Assembly (NCBI GenBank): GCA_003116995.1
Contig: BDSL01000033.1
Coordinates: forward strand, 558,001-622,000
Length of the DNA: 64,000 nucleotides
Direction of reading: 5' to 3'
From: Yamagishiella unicocca
Lineage: Eukaryota; Chlorophyta; Chlorophyceae; Chlamydomonadales; Volvocaceae
Shown here: in pieces, positions 30,956-41,078 of the stretch
How the letters are laid out: every line of letters begins with the position of its first letter
Numbering within the stretch: the first letter of the stretch is position 1
Notes under the pieces: model-generated
The model's database searches: none
What the model saw: the letters and a program-made list of their open reading frames with translations, nothing else
Told to the model about the DNA's origin: nothing
Program-made: the position numbers and the translations under genes

Positions 30956-33900
30956 ATGCTTACGCTTGCGGATGCCTGGTGGCCTTTGGCACTGGCCACG
31001 ATGGCTGGTCTGTCGACCAGCATAGGCGCCGTTATCGCGGTGAGTGTGGAATGGACACCGCACATTCGCTGAACCATGCGTCTGCTTTGGACATTAGGAA
31101 AAGCTCTTGGGCCCATGTGTTGAACATGCGCCTGGAGTGTTGCACCCACCTGCCATGAGTGCGGTGGACCTGGACGCCTGCATCGCGTCCTGGCGTCACC
31201 AGGGCCAGGACTGTAAGACTTTGCAGGGCGGCTGCATGCGATCCCCAGGCCGTACCCCTGCCCCTCCATCTCTGCCCCTCCATCTCTGACCATAACAGCA
31301 AACCTCATCCCCTCGTCCCCCTCACCCCCTCATCCCCTCCCACGGGCTTTCCTCGCCCCCCCCCCTTCCCCCCACCCAACCACCGCACCGCCAGCCCGTC
31401 CCCGCCCCCCTCCTCTCCCCAGCCCCCCCCGCCAACCCATAACATTACATTTCCTCCTTTCTTACCTTTCACCTCGGTCCACCGGTATCCCCTCCCTGCA
31501 GTTGTACCTTTCCCGCCTTTGCCGTCGGTCCACCGGTTTCGTCTTCCTCCCCCTCCTCCTCCTCCATTGTCATGTTCACGGTTTTTTCCTCTTCCCCCAA
31601 CTCCCCCCCAGGTGCTCCAGAAGCCGAGTGCTCGCTCCATGGCGGCGCTGCTGGGGGTCGCCCTGGGCGTCATGGCCACCATCAGCTGCATCGAGCTGGT
31701 GGCGCGCAACGCGCTGTCTGGGGAAAGCGACCCGCTGCTGGTGCTGGCGGCCACGATGGCCGGCGCGCTGACGTACTACGTGCTGGAGCCCTTCTTTCCA
31801 AAGATGGACGAGCAGCACGACCATGCAAAGGTGCGGCACTGTGGGTTGGGAAGGGGGGGGCATGGGGGCGGGTTGGCGGCGTTGCATAGCGGCGTGCGTT
31901 GACCTGCCGCTGGTGTGTGTATGGGGGAAGGGGAGCTGAGGGGAAGGGGAGCTGAGGGGTATGGGAGCTGAGGGGGAGGGAAGCTGAGGGGGAGGGGATC
32001 TGAGGGGAAGGTGGCAAGGGGGCAGGGGGGGAGGAGCGGGGAAGGGTTGGTGGCTGCCGTTGAGGGCGTAGGTCGGAGAGTGGCAGTGGACGCTGGATGG
32101 ATTGGTGGAAGTGTGTGTATGTGTGTGGGGGGGGAGGGTTCGAGGGAGACCCGTGGATGCCCGAAAAAAGGAGGCGCGAGGGGGGATAGTCCTCGAGCCA
32201 GGGGAAGAGTGAGCCAGGAGCCGTAAGGGGGAAGGGTGCGCACAGGGGCTTCACGTGCCGGGGGGTGCGAGATGGAGGCGCGCTGCTGGCGGGAGCTCCC
32301 CCGCCTTCAGGCCCGACCCGGCCCGCCCCACCGCCCCCCGGCCCTCCGTGGCCCCCTTTCCCCAGAAGCAGGACGACCACGACGACCACGAGGCCTCCCT
32401 CCGCCCCCTGGAGCACCAGGGGCACCAGGGGGCGGACGCGGAGCGGGGGACCCACGGAGGTGCGCGCGCGAGCCTCTGCACCGCACCCGCCCCGCCCGGG
32501 GGGTGGGCTCAAACCCTGAGCGTGCTGGGCGTGCTGGGCGCGCTGTGGTCTGTCGTACATGCAAGGGCTGGGAGGGTGCGGTTTGGGGATGGGGGGGGGA
32601 GCCAAGAGGGAACACGGCACGAAGTGGGGACGGGGTTGGTGGTTGGTGGTTGGTGGTTGATGGGGCGGGTTTGGTGGTTGGTGGTTGGTGGTTGATGGGG
32701 CGGGTTTGGTGGTTGGTGGTGCCCTGGTTGATCCTTTCCTCGCCCTGCCCCCGCGCCCCGCCGCGCGCATCTTCCGACCCGCGGGTCGCAGCCGCGCAGC
32801 GCAAGGTGGCGACTGCGGGCGCCGGGTACTTCGGGGGAATCAGCGGCGGCAGCGGGAGTGGACTGGTGCGCAAGGGCAGCAGCGAGGGGCTGCCAGCGGC
32901 CTCGTCACCACAAGGCGGCGGCGGCGGAGGAGGAGGAGGAGGAGGAGGCGGAGGCTGGGGGGACACGACGGGAGCTGCGGCGGAGGGTGGCGGCGGCGGG
33001 AGAGAGGGGGCCGGCGGGGGGTAAGACTGGGGGCCCGAGTCCAGGGGTGGCAGGGGGTGGCAGGTTGGGGTGGCAGGTTGGGGAGGAAAGGGTTTCGAGT
33101 TGCGTGTCGTACGACGATGCCTGGTTGCGGGGAAGGAGGGAGCGAGGGTGGCGGGGTATGTTTGTTGGTGGTGTCTAATGGGACCAGAGGCGTGGACTTA
33201 CGACAGCCCCTCCCCCCGCGGATTCTCTTATCAACCCCCCCCCAAAAACCCTAAACCCCCCCCCCCGCACCTAACACCCCGCAGCGCACACGGAGGGCAG
33301 GGCGCCGGCTGTAGCGGCAGCAGCAGCGGCACGGCGTTGGGCGGCGAGGGGCTTATGGCGCTGGGGGCGGCGGGGCCCGGCGGCGGCGGTGGCGCTGACG
33401 CGCACTGCCCGGGGGGCAGCCGGGGTCCCAAGGGCGGCCGCATGCTGCGGCTGGGGGTGCTGATGGCCGTGACCATGACACTGCACAACCTGCCAGAGGG
33501 ATTCGCGGTGGGTGGATGGTGGGTGGGTGGCGGTGGTGGGTGGTGGGTGGCGGTGGGTGGGTGTGGGCGGCGGTGGGTGGGTGTGGGTGGCGGTGGGTGG
33601 GTGTGGGCGGCGGTGGGTGGTGGCTTCAGCTGCAGCTAGCGAGGCGGCGGGCGGCATGTGGTGGGGGTTGCAGGGTTGGGGGTTGCAGGGGCGGGGGGTG
33701 TCGATTGCGCTGTGTCCTGCGTCTGGATACCTGGCTGCCTGGCTGCTGGCTGCTGCGACGGCAGCCCCCGCCCCGAACCCCCCCTTGCGCCCCGCGCCCT
33801 GACCTGTCCTCTGGCCTCCCTATGGCTCGCCCCGACCACGGCTTTCCCTCTCCGCCCCCCGGCCTGCCCGCCCCCTCCACCTGCTCCCTCAGGTGGCCTT

Positions 33901-35488
33901 CTCCGCCTTCACGGACTTCGGCCCCGTCATGGCGTTGGCCATCGCTCTGCACAACATCCCGGAGGTGGGGCGGGGGGGCTGAGGGGGGTGGGGCTGGGGA
34001 ATGGAGGGGGCTGAGGCGGGAGGTGGGGTTGAAGGGGGCCGCTGGAGAAGAGAGGAGGCCGCCGAGGGCAGGACGGAGGGATAGGTGAATGGAGTGAAGG
34101 CGGGGGAGGAGAGGGCGGGCGGGGGAGGAGGGGTTGGAGCAGATGCACCCGGTTGGGGCCGGACATCACGTACGGTGGGGTCTGGTGCTGCTGCTAGATT
34201 GCCGTTCCTCCTCCCTGGAGCCGCCTCCCTGCTGGGTTGCCGTTCCTCCTCCCTGGAGCCGCCTCCCTGGAGCCGCTCCTCTGAACGTCCGCTCCTGAGA
34301 TGGTGTCGCTCACTCGCGGTGCTGCTTGCTGCGTCCCTCCGCTGTGTCCCCTTCCTGTTGCTGCGTCCCTCCGCTGTGTCCCCTTCCTGTTGCTGTGTCC
34401 CCTCCGCTGTGTCCCCTTCCTGTTGGTGCATCTGCTCGCAGGGAGTCATCGTCGCGGCGCCCATCTTCGCGGCCACCGGCAGCCGCTGGAGGGCCATTGG
34501 CATCGCAACAGCCTCGGTGAGGGACAGGGCGTGGGAGGGGAGTTGGGGGGGTTCAAAGAGAATCCCCGAATCCACGGCCGACAAACCAAGGCGGGGGGGG
34601 GACCCAAACCCGAGGGAGGCCTTGGGAGCGCCGCACCAGCCGCACCTTCAGGCGCTGCAATGGCTGCCGCTCCTTACCCCGCTGCTGCTGCTGCTGCTGC
34701 AGGGCCTGTCCGAGCCCCTCGGTGCGCTGCTGGCGTTGCTGCTGCTACAGCCGTTCTTCACGCAGGAGCGGCTGCACTACCTGCTGGCCTTCGTCGGGGG
34801 GGTCATGGTAAGTGGGAGGACCCCACAGGACCCCCGAGAAAACCTTTGGGAGTGCCTCTTAAGCCACCCGCTGCCGCCCCGCATAGGGCCTCTACACCTG
34901 CCCAACTCCTTGCCGGCGCCACCTGCGGCCAGTGCCGTCTCAGTCGCTGTGCTCGGCCGCCACGATGCTCGCGAGCAGCCGGACCTAGTCCCCGTGAACC
35001 CCTGCTGGTTGACGCTGTCTCGCAGCTGTTCCGAATTAGGCAAATCCTACGGGCCATACTGACAATCCTGAAAACAAATCCTAACGCCACTTGCAGGAAT
35101 ATGGAAGTTCCTCAAGCGCATATCCTAGAAGAATGTCAACTGATACTTAGTCTGCGATCCTGAAGCCATCCGCAACCCTACCCTAGGGCCCTTTGACGCC
35201 ACTACGATCCTGGCACCTGGCCCTACAAGCACAACACCCCCCACCGCACCTAACCCGTACAGCCCCTGCAGGACACCTCCACACCCACCCACACGCCACC
35301 GCCTGAACATCGCCACCCCCCTTGCCGCTGCCCCTGGTCCCCTCCCCCGCCACCCCCCGCCCCAGTTGGCGGTGTGTGGGATCGAACTGTGGCCCGAGGG
35401 GCGCAACTGCCGCCATGACCGGGCCTTCGCCGCGGGCATCCTGGGCGGGGCGCTTGTGATGGCTTGGACGTTGTACGTGGAGGGGTGA
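30956..35488 (+). CDS. ZIP-family divalent metal transporter
   Basis: Multi-pass membrane importer of zinc or similar metals, closest in pattern to plant ZTP29 and ZIP11/ZupT-type proteins. Nine exons: 30956-31039, 31612-31830, 32366-32459, 32792-33020, 33285-33507, 33893-33964, 34442-34516, 34703-34807, 35366-35488 (407 residues in phase). Exon 1 gives the first helix (ATMAGLSTSIGAVIA); exon 2 gives helices 2-3. The two metal-site motifs HNLPEG and HNIPEG, from exon 5 and exons 6-7, are intact. The cytosolic loop is long: a His/Asp-rich part (KQDDHDDHEAS) then Gly-rich sequence. The last helix ends LYVEG. The start is the only ATG in the exon spliced in phase. Introns carry repeats and element families A and C. 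A TGTAA motif lies 76 nt after the stop. Confidence 0.92.
32135..32170 (+). repeat. Dispersed element family A, partial copy
   Basis: GGGTTCGAGGGAGACCCGTG followed by GATGCCCGAAAAAA in ZIP intron 2 (31831-32365). The 3' half is missing. Confidence 0.65.
32636..32722. repeat. GGTTGGTG tandem repeat in ZIP intron 3
   Basis: Repeated GGTTGGTGGTTGGTGG blocks, interrupted by two copies of a TTGATGGGGCGGGTTTGG segment. Confidence 0.8.
33216..33243 (+). repeat. Dispersed element family C, partial copy
   Basis: CGCGGATTCTCTTATCAACC followed by a C-run, in ZIP intron 4 (33021-33284). Confidence 0.65.
33510..33630. repeat. GGTGGGTGGGTGTGGGCGGC minisatellite
   Basis: About five to six imperfect 18-22-bp units directly after the 5' splice site of ZIP intron 5 (33508-33892). 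Confidence 0.85.
34195..34432. repeat. Two tandem repeats in ZIP intron 6
   Basis: Two copies of a unit with TGCCGTTCCTCCTCCCTGGA (34199-34270), then three copies of an approximately 36-bp unit with CCCTCCGCTGTGTCCCCTTC (34330-34427). Confidence 0.8.
34550..34590 (-). repeat. Dispersed element family C copy
   Basis: Reverse-complement copy: AAAGAGAATCCCCGAATCCA followed by CGGCCGACAAACC, in ZIP intron 7 (34517-34702). Confidence 0.75.
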
Positions 35489-35546
35489 CAGCCCAGCACG
35501 TGACACACACACACACACACACCGCCGGCACGCGCTACATTTCCCC

Positions 35547-35580
35547 AGTTACCGGTTCTTCTATGTAACCCCCCCCCCCG
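35547..35580 (+). repeat. Dispersed element family B copy carrying TGTAA
   Basis: GTTACCGGTTCTTCTATGTA followed by ACCCCCC. It contains the TGTAA that lies 76 nt after the ZIP stop codon. Confidence 0.7.
35564..35568 (+). terminator. TGTAA poly(A) signal of the ZIP gene
   Basis: Algal poly(A) motif, first TGTAA downstream of the ZIP stop; it falls inside a family B element. Confidence 0.55.
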
Positions 35581-35691
35581 CCGGCAAGTCGCCGGCATGT
35601 TCCTGTACCCCCCCCCCGCCCGGCATGGTTCTTCATACTGAGCTGGGACTGGGCGGGTGTGGTTTGCAGAGGAGCGAGCGAGCGGAGACGA

Positions 35692-35775
35692 AGGGTTTCG
35701 AGGAAGGCCCGTGGGTGCGAGAAAAACCGTTTAGGACAGACGTTTCGAGGTGCATGCTGGAGAGAAGTTGGGTGA
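35692..35775 (+). repeat. Dispersed element family A, copy with both halves
   Basis: GGGTTTCGAGGAAGGCCCGT, then GAGAAAAACCGTTTAGGACA, then AGGTGCATGCTGGAGA. One of the more complete copies; it lies downstream of the ZIP gene. Confidence 0.8.
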
Positions 35776-36727
35776 GGGCGGAGGCGAAGGGTGGAGGGTG
35801 GTTGCGCAGCCGCGACCCGAGCTCTCGGCCGGTGGCAGTGTGGGAGCCCCAGTCGGGCGAGCGGGCGCTGTCCAGTAGCCCTAAAACCCTATCCTGTCAT
35901 TTATTTTGTCGCGCGCGATGTGACAAAGAGATTCCCGGATGTGCGGGGGGGGGGGGGTACATTAAAGAACTGGTAACGGCGCCTTGGAATTGTAGTGGTG
36001 GTGGGGGGAGGCGTTAGATCACTGGGTACGTGATGTGGTCGAGTGAAGCAGTCATGCGCGCGAGCCACGGGGGCGGGGGGCCGGCTGCTCCCTCCGGTGG
36101 AGGTTTAGTGGCAGGGCTGCGTGCCGGGTAATCGAGGGGGCTGAGCTGGGCGGTTGTGGCGGCCCCGCGGCGTGCGCAGCTACGGCGGCTGTTGCTGCAC
36201 GATTTAATTCGGCGAGAGCGCAGTGGGGTTATTGCAGAGAGGGAAGAGAGACGGGAGGAGAGGAAGTGAAAAGAGTGGCGTGAGCGAGGGGGAGAGTTGA
36301 AGGGGGGTCCCGCTGCAGCCCGACGAGATGGATGCACGAGCTTGCCAGAGCAAGAGTTCTGTCCTGAAGTGCGCGAATATCCGTCCTCGGTCACCCGGGC
36401 CCATTGTAACGTGATTCATTCAGGACGCAAGAATGAGGCAGCCTTCGGAGCCATACGATGCAATCGGAATCTACATCCGTTGAAAACCTGCAAGGTACGG
36501 CTAGGTTGTGGATAAGTCGAGAAGGTATTGCACCTGTCATTTTGCGATTTGCAACCAGTGTTAGTTTCAGTCTCCCCGTGAAGTTAAGATCATATATCTG
36601 CAGTCCAATGACATTATCTATCATTCCTCAGAAGCAGGAACTTATCGGCTTGCAGGGAAGGTCGGGGTTTCAGGGGTAGAGCTAGGCGCACCTGCAACGC
36701 CCAAGCAAGGTGGAGAAGGTGCTTGGG

Positions 36728-38453
36728 ATGGCTATGGATGCATCGTGTATATGGCTGCCGGACGTTGTCGACAATGTCGTGCGCTTCCTTTCCCTTAACG
36801 AGGTCGCGTGCACCATCCGCCTGGTTAACAAAGCAACGGCAGTGCAGTTCCGGCAGCACCGCGTCGTCAAGATGTCCAAATCTTCACCGCACTATGCTTT
36901 TGGGCAACGCTGGGGTGTCCCGGGTGCCATGCGGTCGCTGACGCACCAACAAAGGCTCCAGATATTGTGCCTGACCGCGGCCAGCGGCAGCCTTTCCAAT
37001 CTGAAGATTGCTATCGACAGCTGCGGGTGCACCCTGAGGCCCGAAGTGTTAAATGCAGCTGCCGCTGCCGGTCAGCTGCACGTCTGTCGCTGGCTGCGGC
37101 AGCAGCAATGCTCCTCGGGCGTCGCGCTCGTCGCAGCGGCACAGGCTGGGCATCAGGCGGTGTGCGAATGGCTGCGCGCCAACGGCTCCCGCTGGTCCGA
37201 AGAGGCGATCAGAGCTAGCACCCGCGGCGGCCACGTGCGCCTGATGGACTGGCTGCAGCTGCAGCGGCCAGAGCATTACCCAGATATTATCTCTTGGCGC
37301 CTGCTGTACGGCGCAGCGGAGGGGTGCGACCTGCCGACACTGAAGCGGTGTTACGAGCGCTGGCTGCAGTCCCAGCTCCAGAACCAGCGGCCCTGGCAGG
37401 AGCTCCCTGAGTTCAGGCAGCAGCAGGTCCTAGCCATCGCTGCTAGCAGCCCCACGGCCGACTGGCAGGCCAAGGTGGAGTGGCTGGAGGCGCGGGGCTA
37501 CCCCCTCAGCACCTGCGCCTGCGAGGAGGCAGCAGCGCGACCAGACGCAGTGAGCCGGCTGACGTGGCTTCGTCAGCGGGGCTATCCGGCCAGTTCAGGG
37601 GCCGCACGGGTGGCCGCCGCCGCCGGTAACATGGCGGCCCTGCAATACCTGATGGCGGAGGACGTCGTCCCGTATAACGATGCAGCGGCGGCAGCCGCTA
37701 GGGGGGGCCATCTGGCCGCCTTGCAATTCTTGCATGGCAGCAGATGCATCGTCGGTTTGGGTGGCGTTATCCGGTGTGCAGCCAGCGGGGGCCACCTGCC
37801 GGTTGTGGCCTGGGGGTTGGAGGTGCTGGACGGCACTGAGGGCGCGGGGATCTCCGCCGATGACGGTGAGGGCTTGACCGCCGCGGCTGCAGAGTCGGGC
37901 AGCTTGGAGCTGGTGGTCTGGTTGCGCCAGCGCGGGTACCCGTGGGGCTCCTTGACCTGCACCAAGGCCGCACTGAGTGGCGACGAGGAGTTGCTGGAGT
38001 TGCTGATTGAGGACGGCTGCTGCATGGTAGAGGTGGGCTTATTGCCTGTACTTCAGTCGCCAGTCTTCCACGGCATTGCGCCGTACTTTACTCATCGACA
38101 CCCCTCCCTGCTGTTCCACCCAGGCGCACCATCGGCCGTACTGTGATGCCGCGCGCAGCGGAGATCTAGCCACTCTGCGCTGCCTGCGGCGGCTAGACGT
38201 CCCCTGGCGGCGGCCAGACGCCGCCTCGAACGTGGACGAGTTTTATTATTTCGTCTTCCAGGGCCGCTCGCTGCCCGTGCTGCGCTGCGTGGTGGAGGCG
38301 GGCTGCCCGGTGAATTGGGACAGTGCGCTGCTGGCGGCGGACGGGCGTGCTCGGGAAGATCGAGACGAACTGATTGCCTGGCTGAAGGATGAGCGGAGGA
38401 GGCGGGCACGGGGGGCGGAAGCGCAGGGGGAAGAGCAGCAGGAGCGGCGGTAG
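36728..38453 (+). CDS. F-box-like / ankyrin-repeat protein
   Basis: Two exons, 36728-38026 and 38124-38453, giving 542 residues. The N terminus (WLPDVVDNVVRFLSLNEVAC, then RLVNKATA) has the Leu-Pro and Leu/Val pattern of an F-box. The rest consists of degenerate ankyrin-like helices of the type very common in volvocine algae (AAAAGQLHVCRWLR, AAQAGHQAVCEWLRANG, AARGGHLAALQFLHGSR, CDAARSGDLATLRCLRR), and the C terminus is basic then Gln/Glu-rich. Probable role: protein-protein adaptor, perhaps in a ubiquitin ligase; the partner is unknown. Start is the first ATG in the open frame. Without splicing, the first exon reads on 40 codons to a different C terminus (stop at 38144-38146), so intron retention would give a 472-residue form. 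A TGTAA lies 85 nt after the stop. Confidence 0.8.
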
Positions 38454-38518
38454 CGAGGGGGGGGGCTTGTGGCGGCAGTTAGCGGGACATCCAGGGGGGT
38501 TTGCGTCCCCCCTCCTCC

Positions 38519-38551
38519 CGAGTAACCGGTTATTTTTTTGTAAAACCCCTC
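38519..38551 (+). repeat. Dispersed element family B copy carrying TGTAA
   Basis: GAGTAACCGGTTATTTTTTT followed by GTAAAACCCC, 66 nt after the ankyrin stop. Confidence 0.7.
38539..38543 (+). terminator. TGTAA poly(A) signal of the ankyrin gene
   Basis: First TGTAA after the stop codon; it lies inside the family B copy. Confidence 0.55.
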
Positions 38552-38608
38552 CCGATCGTGTCCATGGGTGTCCCCGCTATCCTCTCCTCCCCCACACACA
38601 CTCCCCCC

Positions 38609-38652
38609 TTGGTTTGTCGGCCGTGGATTCGCGGATGTAGTTTACACCCCCT
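38609..38652 (+). repeat. Dispersed element family C copy
   Basis: GGTTTGTCGGCCGTGGATTC followed by GCGGATGTAGTTTACACCCC; the 3' part diverges from the other copies. Confidence 0.7.
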
Positions 38653-39345
38653 ACACACACGCAAAAAACACATGCACAGGAGGAGGAGTAGCAGCTGGGT
38701 CCATGCCGTGAGCTGAGGAAGAGACACTGAGCGGGACCGTTTCTCGCGGACTCCCCGCCGGGTGGCCGGTATGTTACGAGGGCACGGGTCGCGAGACCAT
38801 GTGTGCCGCGTTCATAACAAAACCGCACGGACTTTGCAGCCAGCCGCGCAGAAAACGTGGCGTGGCCAGTGTCCGCGTACGACCCAGTACGACAGCAGCA
38901 CGTGCTGGGACTATGCATAAACTGTAGGTGATGACTGATTCGGGCAACGCATACGCGAAGTGAATCAAGGGTTCAAGTCGCGGTGCCTACGATACCTCGC
39001 TGCTGTAACCCAGCTCACGGGACACGTAAGTATGGAAGGCAGCTAGGGGCCGTGCCATGCGTCGGGTCTGCGCCGAGGCCACCCTTAACCGCCGATGGCT
39101 CTTCCTTGCGTGACCTGAAGGCTACCGTGACGAGAGCTATCGGTATTACCATTTGGTAGACAGTGTCTGCAACCCTGTGCTGCGTCACGTAACATTGGCC
39201 TCGCTCCGGAACCACCCTTGACCACCACCGGCCTGACAGCACCTGCGCTACGTCGCATCCTCACCAACGAACAATACGTTACTGTAACAACAACAAATGA
39301 TCCGGTGTCTTGTCATGGTTACAGGGACCCACTGGAAGCCGGCCA

Positions 39346-40554
39346 TCAAGCGATACTGCCATCACCAGGCTGCGCACGGCTGGGCAAGAACTTGCAAGCG
39401 CCGGCTGCGCCGTACAGTAGAGTCAACGTGCCGTACAGCGCAATCAACGGCGGGGGTAAAAGGCTGGTGGCTTTCGCCGCCGCCTCGGTCGCCGTCGTCA
39501 CCGCCAGGTGCACCAGCAATATGAGCCATGTGTAGTTCCTGGCAGCCAGCCTGGTGCCCTGAGCCATCACCGAGTGCCGCTCGCCCTCGCCTGACTGATG
39601 CAGCAGGGAGAGGGAGGGAGGGGGGGATGAGAAGCGAGTTATAGGGGCTGTTAGAGGGGCTGTTGTAAGGCAGGTTGGGAACGATGTGAGGTGGTCTGGG
39701 GAAGCCCTGGGCTACTTGAACGTGGCGGTGGGCAGCAGACGACGTGTAAGAGTTGGCGTCCACGTGGCGCTGGATTTCATGGATTGCGCGGTAGCTGGTT
39801 TAAGGCAGTGTGGCGAACGGCATGTACGGCCAGTCGTGCTACAACACGGCACAGGGCCGGTGGGCTCGGGCTGTGTCGGCGACATGTGTCGTGCGCGCGA
39901 GGTCCGCACCTCGATCTCCACCCGCACGCGGCCCTTCAGCGGCCGCTGCTGTTGACTGACCGCCAGAATGGCAAGGCTGAGATAGCCCGCCGCGTACAGC
40001 GGCACCAGGGCCCCCTCCGAGTGCGGCGGGTGCAACAGGCACAGCCAGGCCGCCGTCCCCACCTGAGCCGCGGCCGCAAGGGCGCAGCCCCGCATCAGAC
40101 CGTCGCGTGCGGGCCGCAACGCAGCAGCCAGCCGCGCCATCGGCTGGGCGGCCTGCGGTCCGGTAATCGAGCTGCAAAAGTACAACAGGAAGACAAGCGC
40201 TGCGCCCAGCGCTGCTACTGCGTTGGCCTGAACGCAGGCCATTTCGCTGGCTCCGTTGAACGCCAGGCCGAGGAGCGACAGTGCGCCCGGCGCGAGGCTA
40301 ACTGGCGCAATCCAGGCGTAATTGCTCGGCACAGACGACCACGAATTGGCTCGCACGTCAAGCGCTGTACATAAATATGTTTGTTTAGGTGCATGCTGGT
40401 GGTTGATGTGGGAAAATCCTTGCCTATGCAGAAAGGGCTTCCGCGCCACAGACGAGCACGCGAGCTCCGCGGCCGGCTCAGCTGCAGGCGCGCTATGCCG
40501 TCGAGTTGCTTGGAAGAAGTGGCTGGTACCAGTCAACGCGCTGATCCCGGGCAT
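39346..40554 (-). CDS. Multi-pass membrane protein with N-terminal presequence, unknown family
   Basis: Two exons, 39910-40554 and 39346-39594 (297 residues), joined in phase. The N terminus (about 1-60; Ser/Ala/Arg-rich, e.g. FFQATRRHSA) looks like an organelle-targeting peptide. Several hydrophobic segments follow: APVSLAPGALSLLGLAF, AVAALGAALVFLLYF, CALAAAAQVGTAAWLCLL, VPLYAAGYLSLAILAV, YTWLILLVHLAVTTA and LIALYGTLTLLYGAAGA, about six in all. A short charged loop (RVRVEIE) spans the splice junction. No family is recognised. Start is the first in-frame ATG; the open frame runs further upstream without ATG. It is divergent from the alcohol dehydrogenase gene across 524 bp. Confidence 0.6.
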
Positions 40555-41078
40555 TTCCTCGAAGCGCCGATGGCTCGCAGGTGCCGCGACCGGTCGCTGC
40601 AAAGCGCGAATGCAAGGCTGTGGATTATGTTGAGGTGGCAGAGTGGTAATCTGAAGAACTTATGCACTGCATTTTTGTTTGATAACTGTATCGAAGGACA
40701 ACAACGACCTTACGGACTTATGCTTGCACCGACACCGTCGTGACCCGCCGGACCCCTTGCGACGCCGTTGCTCGCATAGCGATGCTGTCGCTTGAATATA
40801 ATGGCAGCTCCCTGGAAGCGTGCACTCGTTGCTGTTCTTAGATCGCGGCTCCGTAATCAACCAAGATGACCTCATCGACGACGACGCACCAACGTCCGCG
40901 GCCACCAATCGCAACGCCCGTCGCCGCCACCTCCTCCCGCATTCAACGTCCTTATTAACATCCTTGCACCTACAGCACACAAGCCAAGGCTTGGCCCCTT
41001 CCGACAGAAGTCCCCCTAACGAACCTTGACCTCCGACATCCCGCAGGCTGCACCTTGCAGCAGGGCCGCAAGGCCGCA
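40555..41078. promoter_or_regulatory. Shared 5' region of divergent membrane-protein and ADH genes
   Basis: 524 bp between divergent start codons; both promoters must be here, unless the ADH has an upstream exon (a possible acceptor CCCGCAG lies at 41040-41046). No defined element was recognised. Confidence 0.45.

Larger units (their letters stand above)
35489..36727. other. Intergenic region between ZIP and ankyrin genes
   Basis: Same-direction neighbours. Contains the ZIP 3' end, a family B copy (35547-35580), a family A copy (35692-35775), a second family B-like piece (35950-35985) and the promoter of the ankyrin gene. No further gene was seen. Confidence 0.6.
38454..39345. other. Intergenic region between convergent ankyrin and membrane-protein genes
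   Basis: Holds the ankyrin 3' end with adjacent family B and C copies, and the 3' UTR of the minus-strand membrane protein. A GGTTCAAGTC box near 38970 is not accompanied by a tRNA fold. No gene was seen. Confidence 0.55.

Noticed and set aside
38890..39010. GGTTCAAGTC, like a tRNA B box
   Set aside because: Flanking bases do not pair into a T stem, and no A box or acceptor stem is found at the right distance.
40630..40720. TGGCAGAGTGGT, like the start of a tRNA-Leu/Ser
   Set aside because: No matching B box or acceptor stem follows; it lies in the 5' region between divergent genes.
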